A stretch of DNA of 64,000 nucleotides from Stachybotrys elegans (taxonomy: Eukaryota; Ascomycota; Sordariomycetes; Hypocreales; Stachybotryaceae). The stretch covers positions 310,001 through 374,000 of the forward strand of contig JAGPNK010000006.1 in assembly GCA_020746835.1 (NCBI GenBank), read 5' to 3'. A program made the translations under genes and the position numbers. Position 1 is the stretch's first letter. Each line of letters begins with the position of its first letter. The notes under the pieces were generated by a model. The model saw nothing but the letters and a program-made list of their open reading frames with translations. It had not been told where the DNA came from and did no database searches. Positions 21,888 through 32,500 of the stretch are shown here, piece after piece.

Positions 21888-23594
21888 GGAATGGGTGCGT
21901 TGCATGTGATACCATATGTTCTATGTTTGCATGGAAGCAGGAAATGGGTTTCTGATTCAAGGGGTTTAGTAGCGATCCTGGGACAATCGGCAACGATGCC
22001 TGTATACTATGGCGATGATTTGCGCGGCACGAGTGGTGCTGGACATGATGGTGAGAAGAAGGGCAATCCGAGGTGGAAGAAGCAATAGTAAGAGACTATA
22101 GAACCAATAAACAGTAAGAGTGATGCCCAGTGCCCCAGCCCAACGCAATCGTAAACCGTGGGGGAATACAAAGAGGCCATCGTCAAGGGTACAGGGTAGC
22201 CGACTGGCTGAGCAAGACTGAGGCTGATGCTATTTCCGCGTATAGTTTACACAGATACAGGGTAGGGCAGGCCGGAGCTGACATCTAACTCGGACCCTTG
22301 AGAGGATAGTTAAGCTTAAGGGGTATTGAGTTTGTAATCCATCGAGATGAGCTCTCGGTAAATGACATAGGTAATAGAGCCGAGGTGATGGGTAGGAAGA
22401 AGATGGAAAAAGTCGATGATGCCATGTTGTTGCCCCATGGGACTTTACACAGCGTATACGGAGTACGGAGTACGGATAGTGCAATTAATATTAGCTCGCC
22501 AAGAGGCGCGATAACGTGGCCAGTGCGAGCGAGTCTGACTTATATCCGAAGGCCGAATACAGGCAACAAACGAGGAGGCTGAGCACCTGGAACGCGCGTA
22601 ATGGGGCATGGCGCCAAGGCTGGGCGGGCGGGTCGTGCGTGAGCAATTCGCTTCCCGTCTGAGGTGATAACGATAATAAGTAATTATGTGCTTAAGAGAG
22701 GATAGATGGTGGTGGATTGCTGGCTTTAGCTTCTGTGATGGCGGTTGTTAGTCTGGGGAATCTTGCAACCTTAGTGGCGGGGGAAAGACTGGCGTGGAAG
22801 AGGAAGAAAGAATGGAAAGCCTGTAACCTTTGAGGCGCGCCAGCTGGGTAGCCTACCCGGCGCTATGATCAATCCCGGTGAGGCTCATTCTGAGGCATAA
22901 GCAATCTGCATCTGCATCGTGGGTTGTAAATTATTGTTGAAGACGGACGGCCATGGTCTATCTATCTATCTGTATTCGCACATTCATTGCAGGCACAGTC
23001 CGCTTCCTTTCGGGGTACAGTCATGTCAGGCCATGCCACTCATTCACTTCCTAAGTTCCTTCTTCTTGTGATAAGACGAAGAGGCAGCCGCATCGATCTG
23101 GGAGGAAAGGGCACCCCTGCGGTCCACACACCCACCACCACCCACCCACCCCTGCTTGTCTCCTTGTCCGCCGCCAATCTGCCACCTTTTCGTTGGTCCT
23201 TCGGATGGTTTATATTTTCGACCCGCCGCTCATCGTCGTCGTCGTCGCCAGCAGTTGTATACTCGTCATCCGAACAACTGCGCGCGCTGTTGTCCATCGC
23301 AGCCCGCTCTCGGAAAGAGGGTCTTGTCAACTCGCTGCCGTTGCACTGCCCGGCCGCGTTTCTTTGTCGACGGAGGCATTGCAGTCCCTCTCTTTCTTTT
23401 CTTTCTTTCTTTCCTTGCTTCCTTTTCACTGTATTTTGTTTCTTTTACTTGTTCGCCTGTGCGGTAAAAGTGTCCGAACCATCACCATAGCCTTCTTGCA
23501 AACACACTATCTATCGCATATACGGCATCAGAACCGCAAACATTCGGCCTGTTGAGCCGCGAGTTCGAGGAATCCCCTCGACCCGAAAAAGGCC
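21888..23594 (+). promoter_or_regulatory. Intergenic region and CT-rich leader of the ABC transporter gene
   Basis: No gene seen. The TACGGAGTACGGAGTA repeat lies at 22457-22472. From about 23100 to the ATG at 23595 the plus strand is CT-rich with TTTCTTTCTTTC runs (23395-23420), typical of a fungal promoter/leader; the apparent long plus-strand frame 22987-23490 is low-complexity Ser/Leu/Phe and is best read as leader sequence. Confidence 0.5.
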
Positions 23595-26500
23595 ATGGCC
23601 CTAATCAAGCAGACGTGGACGCTCATGTCCAAAAACTACCGCTACATCCTCTTCCGCCATGTCCTCACCACCATTGTCGTCGGCTTCCTCGTCCCCATCA
23701 TCATCAGCGGCTTCCTGAGCTTCGCCCAGCGCCTCTTTGTCCCCAACGCCGAGTTTGGCATTGGCGACGCGGCTCCCATTGCCTCGCTCGCCGACGCCCT
23801 CGACTACGCTGCCGAGTCCGGCCGCGAGAAGCTCCTCCTCCTCAACAATGGCCACGAGGGCGGCGCCATCGACCGCCTGTTTGATCGCCTCGAGGACCAG
23901 GTCGCGCGCTCCAACCCTCGCGTCAACGTAACTCGCTTGGAGAATGAGCGCAGCCTCGTCCGTGAGTGTCGTAGCTCCCTCCGCGGCGTCACGGCCTGCT
24001 ACGGCGCCGTCGTTATGCGCGCCTCCCCCGACGAGGGCAACGGCGGCATCTGGAACTACACCATCCGCACTGACTCCGAGTTCGCCTCCTCCGCCGTCCG
24101 CATCAACGTTCACCGCCACACCAACCCGGAGCAGGTCTACCTCATGCCCATCCAGAGAGCCATCGACTCCATCATTGTCGACCTGGAAGACCCCGGTGCC
24201 GAGCCCTTTGCCGACACCCGAGAGTATCCCTTCACCAGGAGGACCCAGGAGCAGTGGAACGACAACGTCCGGCGACTTTACCATGGCACCATCACCAACT
24301 TCCTCGCCGTTGGCTTCTCTACTACGGTCATCTTCATCACCTATCACCTTACTGGCTTCATTGCCGCCGAGCGCGAGAGCGGCATGTCCACACTCATAGA
24401 TGCCATGATGCCCGTGAGGCAGCAGTGGATGGCTCAGGCCGCCCGCATCCTCGCCGCCCACCTCTCCTTCTCCTCCGTCTATTTCCCCGCCTGGGTCATC
24501 GCTTCCTTGGTCGTGAGCAACGCTGTCTGGGCTAACACCAGCGTTGGTATCGTCCTCGTCTTCCACGTTCTGTCCGGTCTCGCCCTAGCATCCATGTCCA
24601 TCATGATTGCTGCCTTCTTCAAAAAGGCACAGCTCAGCGGAAGCATCTCCTTCCTCTTCGTTCTCATCATGGCCATCATCGCCCAGGTCATCACCAACCC
24701 CAATCTTCCCACCGTGGCCGTCCTCTCCTTCTTCTTCACCCCTTGCGCCTATGTCTACTTTGCCACCCTCATGTCTCGTTTCGAGCGACAGCAGAGAGGT
24801 GCCAGCCTGACCGAGCTGCCCCCGGAGAGCCCCTGGCAGATGCCCGGCTACGTCTTCTTCATTCTGCTGATTTGCCAGATTTTTGTTTACCCTCTGCTGG
24901 GTGCGCTGATTGAACGACACCTGTACGGTACTTCCACCAAGGGAAGGCAGGTCATCGTCCAGAAGCCCGAGGGCAATGGCCTGGCCGACCACGCAGTTCA
25001 GCTCGAGGGCTTCACCAAGATATATCCCCGAAACCTCATCTCCCGCATGTTCCCCCGATGGTCCAAGCAAAAGCAGGCTGTCACGGCTGTAGACAACCTC
25101 AGCTTCAGCGCCACTCGAGGGCAAATTGTTGCCTTGCTCGGTGCCAACGGCAGCGGCAAAAGTACAACCCTCGACGCAATCGCAGGTCTCAACCGGGTCA
25201 CCTCCGGCTCTATCAAGATTGACGGCACGGGTGGACTGGGTATCGCACCCCAGAAGAACGTGCTCTGGGATGACCTGACTGTCGAGGAACATCTCTTTAT
25301 CTTCAACCGCCTCAAGTCGCCCAATGCCCACGCCACCAAGGCCGAAATCAAAGATCTCATTCGAAGCATCGACCTGTGGCCTAAGAGGAAGGCACAAGCC
25401 AAGACTCTGTCTGGCGGGCAGAAGCGAAAGCTACAGCTCGGAATGATGTTGACTGGCGGCAGCGCTGTTTGCTGTGTTGATGAAGTTAGCAGCGGTATTG
25501 ATCCGTTGTCTCGACGCAAGCTCTGGGACATCCTGTTGGCTGAGCGTGGCAAGCGCACGCTGATCCTCACCACTCACTTCCTGGACGAGGCTGATCTCTT
25601 GGCTGACCATATTGTTATCCTCTCCAAGGGAACGCTCAAGGCTGAGGGTTCTTCCGTAGCTCTCAAGGATAACCGCGGCGGCGGCTACCGCGTTCATGTT
25701 CACAAGTCGCCCGACATGCCACCCACGCCAGCCGTCGAGGGTGTTCAAAAGAAGGATGCCTTCGATCTTGTCACTTACACCGCACCTTCGTCTCTCCTGG
25801 CTGCCGCCGTCATCAAGGAGCTGGAGTCGACTGGTATTCACGACTATCGCTTCTCCGGTCCTACGATTGAGGATGTATTCTTGCAGCTGGCCGACGAAAT
25901 CAGGGACGAGGAAGCATTCCGAGCCAATGACAGATCGCGCGACCAGAGCGAGAAGATTTCTGACGACGGCGACGGCAGTGGCATCAAGGAGAACTCGGCT
26001 AGCGGAGGTCTGCAGCTCATGGACGGTCAAAAGGTTGGCTACTTCAAGCAAGCCGTTATCCTCTTCAGGAAGCGTTTTGTCGTCTTCAAGAGGAACTGGT
26101 TCCCCTACTTCCTCGCCTTTATCCTCCCTATTGCTGTCGCCGGTCTCGCATCCATCTACGTCACCAACGAGGAGCCCATCGGCTGCACGCCCGAGTCGCA
26201 GTCACGCGGTGCAGAAATCTCTGATGCTTTTACCCAGAACAGAAACCGCAACCTGATTGTCTTCTTTGCTGGTCCCTCGGCGAGACTAGCAGAGGTCAAC
26301 ATCACGAGATTGGTTGGACCTCTCTTTTCAGCGGCGGGGCGAAGCTCTGAGATGGGCGCGCGGCTGCTGGAGAATATTCACGTCGTCGAGACCTACCAGC
26401 AGTTTCAGGACTATGTCTTGGAGAAGCGCGCCAACGTCTCCACGGGACTGTGGCTCGGCGACAGCAACGAACCTCCTACGCTCGCATGGGGCGGCGACCT

Positions 26501-28472
26501 GTTCGTCACCAACGCCCTGACTTCGCAACAGTACTTCAACATTTTCCTCAGCGAGATCCCCATTGCCACCACCTGGTCGCCCTTTGAGATTCCCTTCAGC
26601 CCCGAAATCGGTGACGGTCTGAACTTGGTGGTCTACATGGGCATCGCCCTCACCTGCTTCCCCGGCTTCATGGCTCTCTACCCCAGCAGCGAGCGCAGGA
26701 AGTTTGTTCGCGGGCTACAGTACTCCAACGGCGTCCGACCGCTCCCTCTCTGGGCCGCCTACCTCCTCTTTGACTTCATCATCACTCTTGTTTCCGCGGC
26801 TATCGTCACGGCACTGTGGTCTGGCCTGTCCAGCGTCTGGTACCACCTCGAGTATGTCTTTGTGGTGCTCGCGCTGTACGGCCTGGCCTCGACGCTGTGG
26901 GCATACGTCATTTCCCTCTTCACCAAGTCGCAGCTCGGCACCTTTGCTTGGACAGCCGCCACGCACGGCGTCATCTTCCTCGGCTATCTGATTGCCTACA
27001 TGTGCATCATCACCTACGTCGAGGCTGCCCATATCGACGACACCATCCAACTGGTCCATTTCATCATCTCCGCTATCGCACCCATCGGTTCCATAGCGCG
27101 TGCTCTGTTCGTCACCCTGAATCTCTTCTCTTCCGCCTGCGATGGCGATGCGCTCTCCGACAACCCGGGCAGACTGCTCGGTTACGGAGGCCCCATCATG
27201 TATCTCATCATCCAGTCTATCATCCTCTTCATCATCCTCATCTTGGTAGATGGTGGCTTGATCGGACCCATGTTCTCCCGACTCTTCAGCCGCCGTAGGG
27301 ATAGTGCCGCTTCGGATGGTCCCACAGACGAGGAGCTCACCGCCGAGATGAAGAGAGTCACCAGCAACGGCACCCACGAGGATGGTCTGCGCGTCATGAA
27401 CCTAACAAAGTCATTCGGGAAGAACACGGCTGTCGATAACGTCACGTTTGGCATCAAGCGGGGCGAAGTCTTTGCGCTCCTAGGCCCCAATGGCGCCGGG
27501 AAATCCACCACCATCTCCCTCATCCGAGGCGACATCAAGCCGAGCCGCAACGGCGGCGACGTCTTAGTCGAGGACGTCTCCGTCATCAAGAACCTGACTG
27601 ACGCCAGGAGCAACCTCGGCGTATGCCCTCAGGTCGACGCCCTCGACCAGATGACTGTCAGGGAGCACCTCGAGTTCTACGCCAAGGTCCGCGGCATCCA
27701 GGATGTGCAGCACAATGTCACAGCCATCTTGCGCGCTGTCGGCCTCGAGTCCTTTTCCTCGCGCATGGCCTACGCCCTCTCGGGCGGCAACAAGCGCAAG
27801 CTCAGCCTTGGTATCGCCCTCATGGGTAACCCGACCGTCGTGCTGCTCGACGAGCCTTCCTCTGGTCTTGACGCCGCTGCCAAGCGTATTATGTGGAAGA
27901 CGCTGCAGGCTACCGTGCCCGGGCGCTCAATCCTCCTGACGACGCACAGCATGGAGGAAGCGGACGCCCTGGCCGGGCGCGCAGGTATCCTCGCCCGTCG
28001 CCTCCTCGCCCTCGGCACGCCCGACGACCTCCGTCACCGCTTCGGAGACGCGCTCCACGTCCATCTCGTCTCGCTCACGGCGCCCCGCACATCGCCCGAG
28101 GAGATGCAGCGCGTCATTCACTGGATCCGCTCCCAATTCCCGGCCGCCGAGGTCGAAGAGAAGACGTACCACGGCCAGCTGCGCTTCTCAGTCCCACCTG
28201 GCGACGTCCTCGCTGTCTCGCGAGGTGGTGCTGCCGCCCAGGATGCCATCACCCGCCAGGGTCAAGATGTCAGCCAGAGCGCCATCGGCCACCTCGTCGT
28301 CATGCTCGAGGAGCATAAGAAGGAGCTCGGCATCGGGCATTACAGCGTCAGCCCCACGACGCTGGACCAGGTCTTCCTGACCATTGTTGGGCAGCACAAC
28401 GTCCGTGAGGAGAATTCCGAGGAGGAGAAGAGGCAATGGTGGCCATTTAGCCGTCCTAAATTTTTGTCCTAA
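23595..28472 (+). CDS. ABCA-type full ABC transporter (single exon, 1,625 residues)
   Basis: Membrane ATPase with the TMD-NBD-TMD-NBD order of subfamily A, whose animal members move lipids; the fungal substrate is unknown. A first helix (about residues 22-46) precedes a large extracytosolic loop (about 45-225) and then six clustered helices (about 235-445). NBD1: Walker A GANGSGKST 516-524, signature LSGGQ 605-609, Walker B ending Asp629-Glu630, followed by VSSG instead of the usual PSSG. The second TMD half repeats this plan (helix about 840-860, lumenal loop, helices about 1015-1235). NBD2: GPNGAGKST 1297-1305, LSGGN 1395-1399, Walker B Asp1419-Glu1420 in LLLDEPSSGLD, H-loop TTHSMEEAD. Both ATP sites keep the catalytic Glu, so both may hydrolyse ATP. 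The ATG context (GGCCATGGCC) is strong. No introns over 4.9 kb; high third-position GC. It converges with the phytochrome gene. Confidence 0.95.
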   Translation: MALIKQTWTLMSKNYRYILFRHVLTTIVVGFLVPIIISGFLSFAQRLFVPNAEFGIGDAAPIASLADALDYAAESGREKLLLLNNGHEGGAIDRLFDRLEDQVARSNPRVNVTRLENERSLVRECRSSLRGVTACYGAVVMRASPDEGNGGIWNYTIRTDSEFASSAVRINVHRHTNPEQVYLMPIQRAIDSIIVDLEDPGAEPFADTREYPFTRRTQEQWNDNVRRLYHGTITNFLAVGFSTTVIFITYHLTGFIAAERESGMSTLIDAMMPVRQQWMAQAARILAAHLSFSSVYFPAWVIASLVVSNAVWANTSVGIVLVFHVLSGLALASMSIMIAAFFKKAQLSGSISFLFVLIMAIIAQVITNPNLPTVAVLSFFFTPCAYVYFATLMSRFERQQRGASLTELPPESPWQMPGYVFFILLICQIFVYPLLGALIERHLYGTSTKGRQVIVQKPEGNGLADHAVQLEGFTKIYPRNLISRMFPRWSKQKQAVTAVDNLSFSATRGQIVALLGANGSGKSTTLDAIAGLNRVTSGSIKIDGTGGLGIAPQKNVLWDDLTVEEHLFIFNRLKSPNAHATKAEIKDLIRSIDLWPKRKAQAKTLSGGQKRKLQLGMMLTGGSAVCCVDEVSSGIDPLSRRKLWDILLAERGKRTLILTTHFLDEADLLADHIVILSKGTLKAEGSSVALKDNRGGGYRVHVHKSPDMPPTPAVEGVQKKDAFDLVTYTAPSSLLAAAVIKELESTGIHDYRFSGPTIEDVFLQLADEIRDEEAFRANDRSRDQSEKISDDGDGSGIKENSASGGLQLMDGQKVGYFKQAVILFRKRFVVFKRNWFPYFLAFILPIAVAGLASIYVTNEEPIGCTPESQSRGAEISDAFTQNRNRNLIVFFAGPSARLAEVNITRLVGPLFSAAGRSSEMGARLLENIHVVETYQQFQDYVLEKRANVSTGLWLGDSNEPPTLAWGGDLFVTNALTSQQYFNIFLSEIPIATTWSPFEIPFSPEIGDGLNLVVYMGIALTCFPGFMALYPSSERRKFVRGLQYSNGVRPLPLWAAYLLFDFIITLVSAAIVTALWSGLSSVWYHLEYVFVVLALYGLASTLWAYVISLFTKSQLGTFAWTAATHGVIFLGYLIAYMCIITYVEAAHIDDTIQLVHFIISAIAPIGSIARALFVTLNLFSSACDGDALSDNPGRLLGYGGPIMYLIIQSIILFIILILVDGGLIGPMFSRLFSRRRDSAASDGPTDEELTAEMKRVTSNGTHEDGLRVMNLTKSFGKNTAVDNVTFGIKRGEVFALLGPNGAGKSTTISLIRGDIKPSRNGGDVLVEDVSVIKNLTDARSNLGVCPQVDALDQMTVREHLEFYAKVRGIQDVQHNVTAILRAVGLESFSSRMAYALSGGNKRKLSLGIALMGNPTVVLLDEPSSGLDAAAKRIMWKTLQATVPGRSILLTTHSMEEADALAGRAGILARRLLALGTPDDLRHRFGDALHVHLVSLTAPRTSPEEMQRVIHWIRSQFPAAEVEEKTYHGQLRFSVPPGDVLAVSRGGAAAQDAITRQGQDVSQSAIGHLVVMLEEHKKELGIGHYSVSPTTLDQVFLTIVGQHNVREENSEEEKRQWWPFSRPKFLS

Positions 28473-29585
28473 ATTTTTGCTTAATGTTAGAATGATACCA
28501 GTCATGTAATAGTACGTCTGCTACATATACACGCTGACCAACCAAGCACAATAGCTTTTGGATAGACATAAAACATTTCGTTATGATATATCTGGACGTT
28601 TTAATTGCCGCGAAGAACTCGTTGCTGATCGTGTCCATCTGAGTGATTCATATAATATTGAAGCACAGGCGCCACTCAAAACGCTGGTGGCTACTGGGCA
28701 CATCTAGATTCGCATCGAAAGGACCCATTCACCTTTTGCACCATGTTTTCCATTCAGCTTTGACACGCCACTACTCGTGTAACTGATCTCGAGCTTGAGT
28801 ACATATCATGGATGCATCTTGAGAGTTCAAAGTCATCATAGATATGTAGGTTAGCCGCAAGTCATATTCAGCTCATGGACAGCAACAATATATTGAGTGC
28901 GCGGACATACCCATGTCTATTATTAGACACCTATGCATTATCCATCCCTATGCATTCATCCCTATGTATACACTCTTTTGATTCATCGAATCTCGACCCG
29001 GCCTGGAGCAAGAAAAACATGGAGAATCCAAACCCCGAGGTAGGCAAGTGCGAGCTCCTCAAACCCCTCTAAGCCGATGCCATCAAAGGAAGAATTAGAG
29101 GGGGAAGATGTCGGAAACAAAAACTCCAGAGACCCCGGCTTCCTTCCGTTTACTGCCGTGTCGTTGTTACAGTGAGATGCGTATCGTAAACCCAAGTGAA
29201 GATGGAAACAAAAGGAGAAGCAAAAAACCACAATTGCCCTAACCGTACACCATCGCTATGCGTATACTTGCCATGGCCGGCAGAACCTGTCTATCATAAA
29301 GAGAGAGAGAAAAAGAAAAGAAAAAAATGGAAAGGAGTAGACATGGACGTGAAACGAGAAGAAAGGTGGAAACGTAAGGGCAACGTCTGGTTGGGAAGGA
29401 CCGGTCCTCCAACCGTAAGAGCGTCGAGTCATATACTTGCGCCGTGGCTTTCAACACCGAATGCACCGTAATTCCCATGTGAATGGATGAAATGTAAGCC
29501 TGGCCCAACCCAACTTTCATGAACTGCCTGCATTGTTTCGGCGATCCATAAATGCTCGGCGCAGGTGGTGCGTGGAGTTTGTACA
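28473..29585. other. Convergent 3' flanks of ABC transporter and phytochrome genes
   Basis: About 1.1 kb between two stop codons. The sequence is A/T-richer than its neighbours and only short frames occur. It presumably contains both 3' UTRs and polyadenylation sites. I see no gene. Confidence 0.5.
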
Positions 29586-32500
29586 CTAAGGAGGCGCTTC
29601 ACCTTCTGCCTTCTCTCCAGCACCCTCCTGAGCCGGAGCCTCCTTTGGGGCTTCATCGCTTGTCGTGGGAATGTCTTCCGCCGGCGACCCGATCTCTTTT
29701 TGTATGTCGTCGGCCTTGGGCGTGATGTCATCGCTTGTTTGAGAAGAGCCCTGTCCGGTTTCGCATCTTGGACAGAACCAGCCACCTCGCTCCCACTCTC
29801 CCGCCACGTACAGGCAAGAATTACGCGTTTCTTCGTCGTGAATACCCGTGAGTAAAGTATTAAGGCGCTTGAAGTCGATGGGCTTGAGTATCCAGCCATC
29901 AAACCCTGCATCGATATAAACATCCTTCTCGTTTTCGACAAGCGAGGCGGAAACTGCGAATATGGGAATGCGGCCGTTTGCTCGGGCCAAGTGGGAATGG
30001 CCACGGTGATCCGGGGAATCCTCGCACCCTCGAATCATCTTAGTGCTACTAAGTCCATCTACGATGGGCATCTGTATTGAAGTCAGTAGCCGCTCGTTAG
30101 TCATGTATGTACATCATGTCAGCTTACCTGCATATCCATGAGTACCGCATCGAAGTTGCACGAGTGCTCTTTATACACCGTGGCACAGTCTTCTCCATTT
30201 ACGGTACCACGAACTTGATGGCCCGACCTTTCGAGTCTCTTCTGCATGATTTTCATGTTGATTGGATCATCTTCGGCAATCAGCACTTGCAGTCGAAGGC
30301 CATCGCCTGTCCCTCCACTGGTCACGCTCTCAGTCGGCACCCTTTTCGCAACCTCTTGCGGCAACTCAAACAAGACACCAGATTGGCTACTTTGCTGTGG
30401 TTGTAATGGCATATCTTGGTAGTCGTCGGGGATTCTGACAGCTCTGATAGGTGTTTTCGAATCGCGGACACCAGCATAGCCACTGCGCTCTTCGCGTGGC
30501 TCATCTGGGAACGAAACCTTCAATTTCTGAGCTTTTGGGTTTCCTGAAGGGAGAGATGGTGCTCCGCCTGGTTGGGTCCCAAGGCTTCCTTTGGAACTCT
30601 TCTTGGACAGGAAATAGCTTGATTCCTTTTCATTCAGGGATAGGGGGGTCTGGATGGCATCAATCAATCGCTCCGCATCGCTCTTGTGACTGGCTTGGCT
30701 GCCATGACTGGCACCGCTTCGCTTGCTCGCTGCGCTATCTGCCTTAGCCGCCTGCTTATTGTCTAGGCTGACGTTGATAGAACTACCGCCGTCGACCAGT
30801 AGAATTTCGCCTTCAGGGGCTGTAGTAAGTGAAGCTGGCGCTGCAGTGACAGGGTCCGGCATCGCAGCACCCTGGGCTTGATCGGTACTCTCATGCTCGC
30901 TGGAAAGAGGAGCAGGGGAGTTATCCGGCAGAAGGAATGGGAGCTGAATGACAAATCTCGAACCATGGCCTTGGTCAGATTTCAGACGGAGCTGACCGTC
31001 CATGTTGCGTACAACTCGTGCAACAACTGCGAGCCCCAGGCCGAGTGTTCTCGAGTCTTGTGATTCGCTCGTGTTGTCTGAGTCTGGAGGGACGCTTTCT
31101 TCTGTGCCAACCTGCTCAAGGTCTCGAAAAAGTGCATCCAATTGTTGCGGACTCATGCCGATGCCAGTGTCGGAAATCACGAAGTCAATAGTTGCTTTGT
31201 GATCCTGGAACCCGGAAACAAAGACCTCAACATTGATACTCCCCCCGCTGTTGGTATGAGCAACGGCATTTGCAGTGACATTGGACAGGGCTTGACGAAG
31301 TCGCCTCTCGTCACCATGGACGAGCTTTGGAAGACCGGGATTCTCGGTAACAGAGTACTTGATCCCCTTCCTCTGTGCGTCAACCGAAAATGGCTCCGTT
31401 GCCTCCTTGATACATGCCGAGAGCTCAAAGAGCTCGTCTTTAACCAAGTGCTGGCCTTGTTCTGTCTTCGTCAGATCGAGAAGATCATTGATGACATAGA
31501 TGAGGGACTTTGATGCCGAGTGAGATCTGGCCAAGTTTTCTCGTGTCTCTTGATCCAAGCTTCCTTCAAGTGCAATCTCCAGATAGTTGATGATGGCGTT
31601 GAGTGGCGTTCGAACCTCGTGTGCTGAATTTGCGAGGAGTAGACGTGTGAGCTTGCTGCTTTCGAGTGCAGCCTCCTTTTGTCTCCATACTTCAATGAAT
31701 TTACCTAGAATAACCCTTGTAAGCGCACGTCGCGGGCGTAGATAAAGAATGGCAGTATACCGTAAACCAGGCAGAGAACTGCTGCCGTCTCGACTTGTTC
31801 CTCGTTCCACTCGCGACACTTTCCTATGACCGTCTCATTCCAGGTTTTGAAGCTGGTTCGGGGTTCGAGATAGCCGGCAGTTCCGTCACGAATCGTCTTG
31901 TCATATGGGTTGCCAGCCCATTTGACCTCCTTAATCTGTCCCTTGCGGAAGAAGACGATGAAGTCGCTACCGCCGACGCTCAAGGGCACGTACAGTAAAC
32001 CCGCTATGACCTGAAAACCTGGCGGATATCTGAGGTCCGGGAAGTCTTCTCGAACGTCTTGCGACGCCACGACTGATGTCAGTCTACGCATTCGCAGATA
32101 TTCCAGCATGGCAAGCGCCTCTTGGCTTTGCTCGGTAGTACCGAGAATTTTCGTTTCCCCCTTGATCGATAGGAGGCCGAAATCCGCATCGAAAAGTCGG
32201 AGCAAGTCTTCCGATGACGCTATGATGTAACCGGATGGATTCTGGTCCGTCGGGGCCGTGTTAATCAGCTTGCGAGCCTGGAGTCTCGATGCGTACGATA
32301 GCCGCTCGATGTTTCTCGAAGCCGTGTCTCCGACAAGACGACACATTTTGCGGATGGGAAATGAGACACGCATGCCCTGATTTCCGTAAGAGTGGCATGC
32401 GATCAAGCCCCATAACTCGTTGAAAGCGTTGATAGAGATGGACATGGATGAGCGCACAGCCATATTGGCCAGATACTTGAGGTGAATAGGAGACATGGCC

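Noticed and set aside
22987..23490. 167-codon plus-strand frame before the ABC transporter
   Set aside because: Low-complexity Ser/Phe/Leu translation of a CT-rich leader; no start context or domain.
23601..24566. 321-codon minus-strand frame inside the ABC transporter
   Set aside because: A shadow created by high third-position GC of the transporter; Gly/Asp/Val-rich with no motif.
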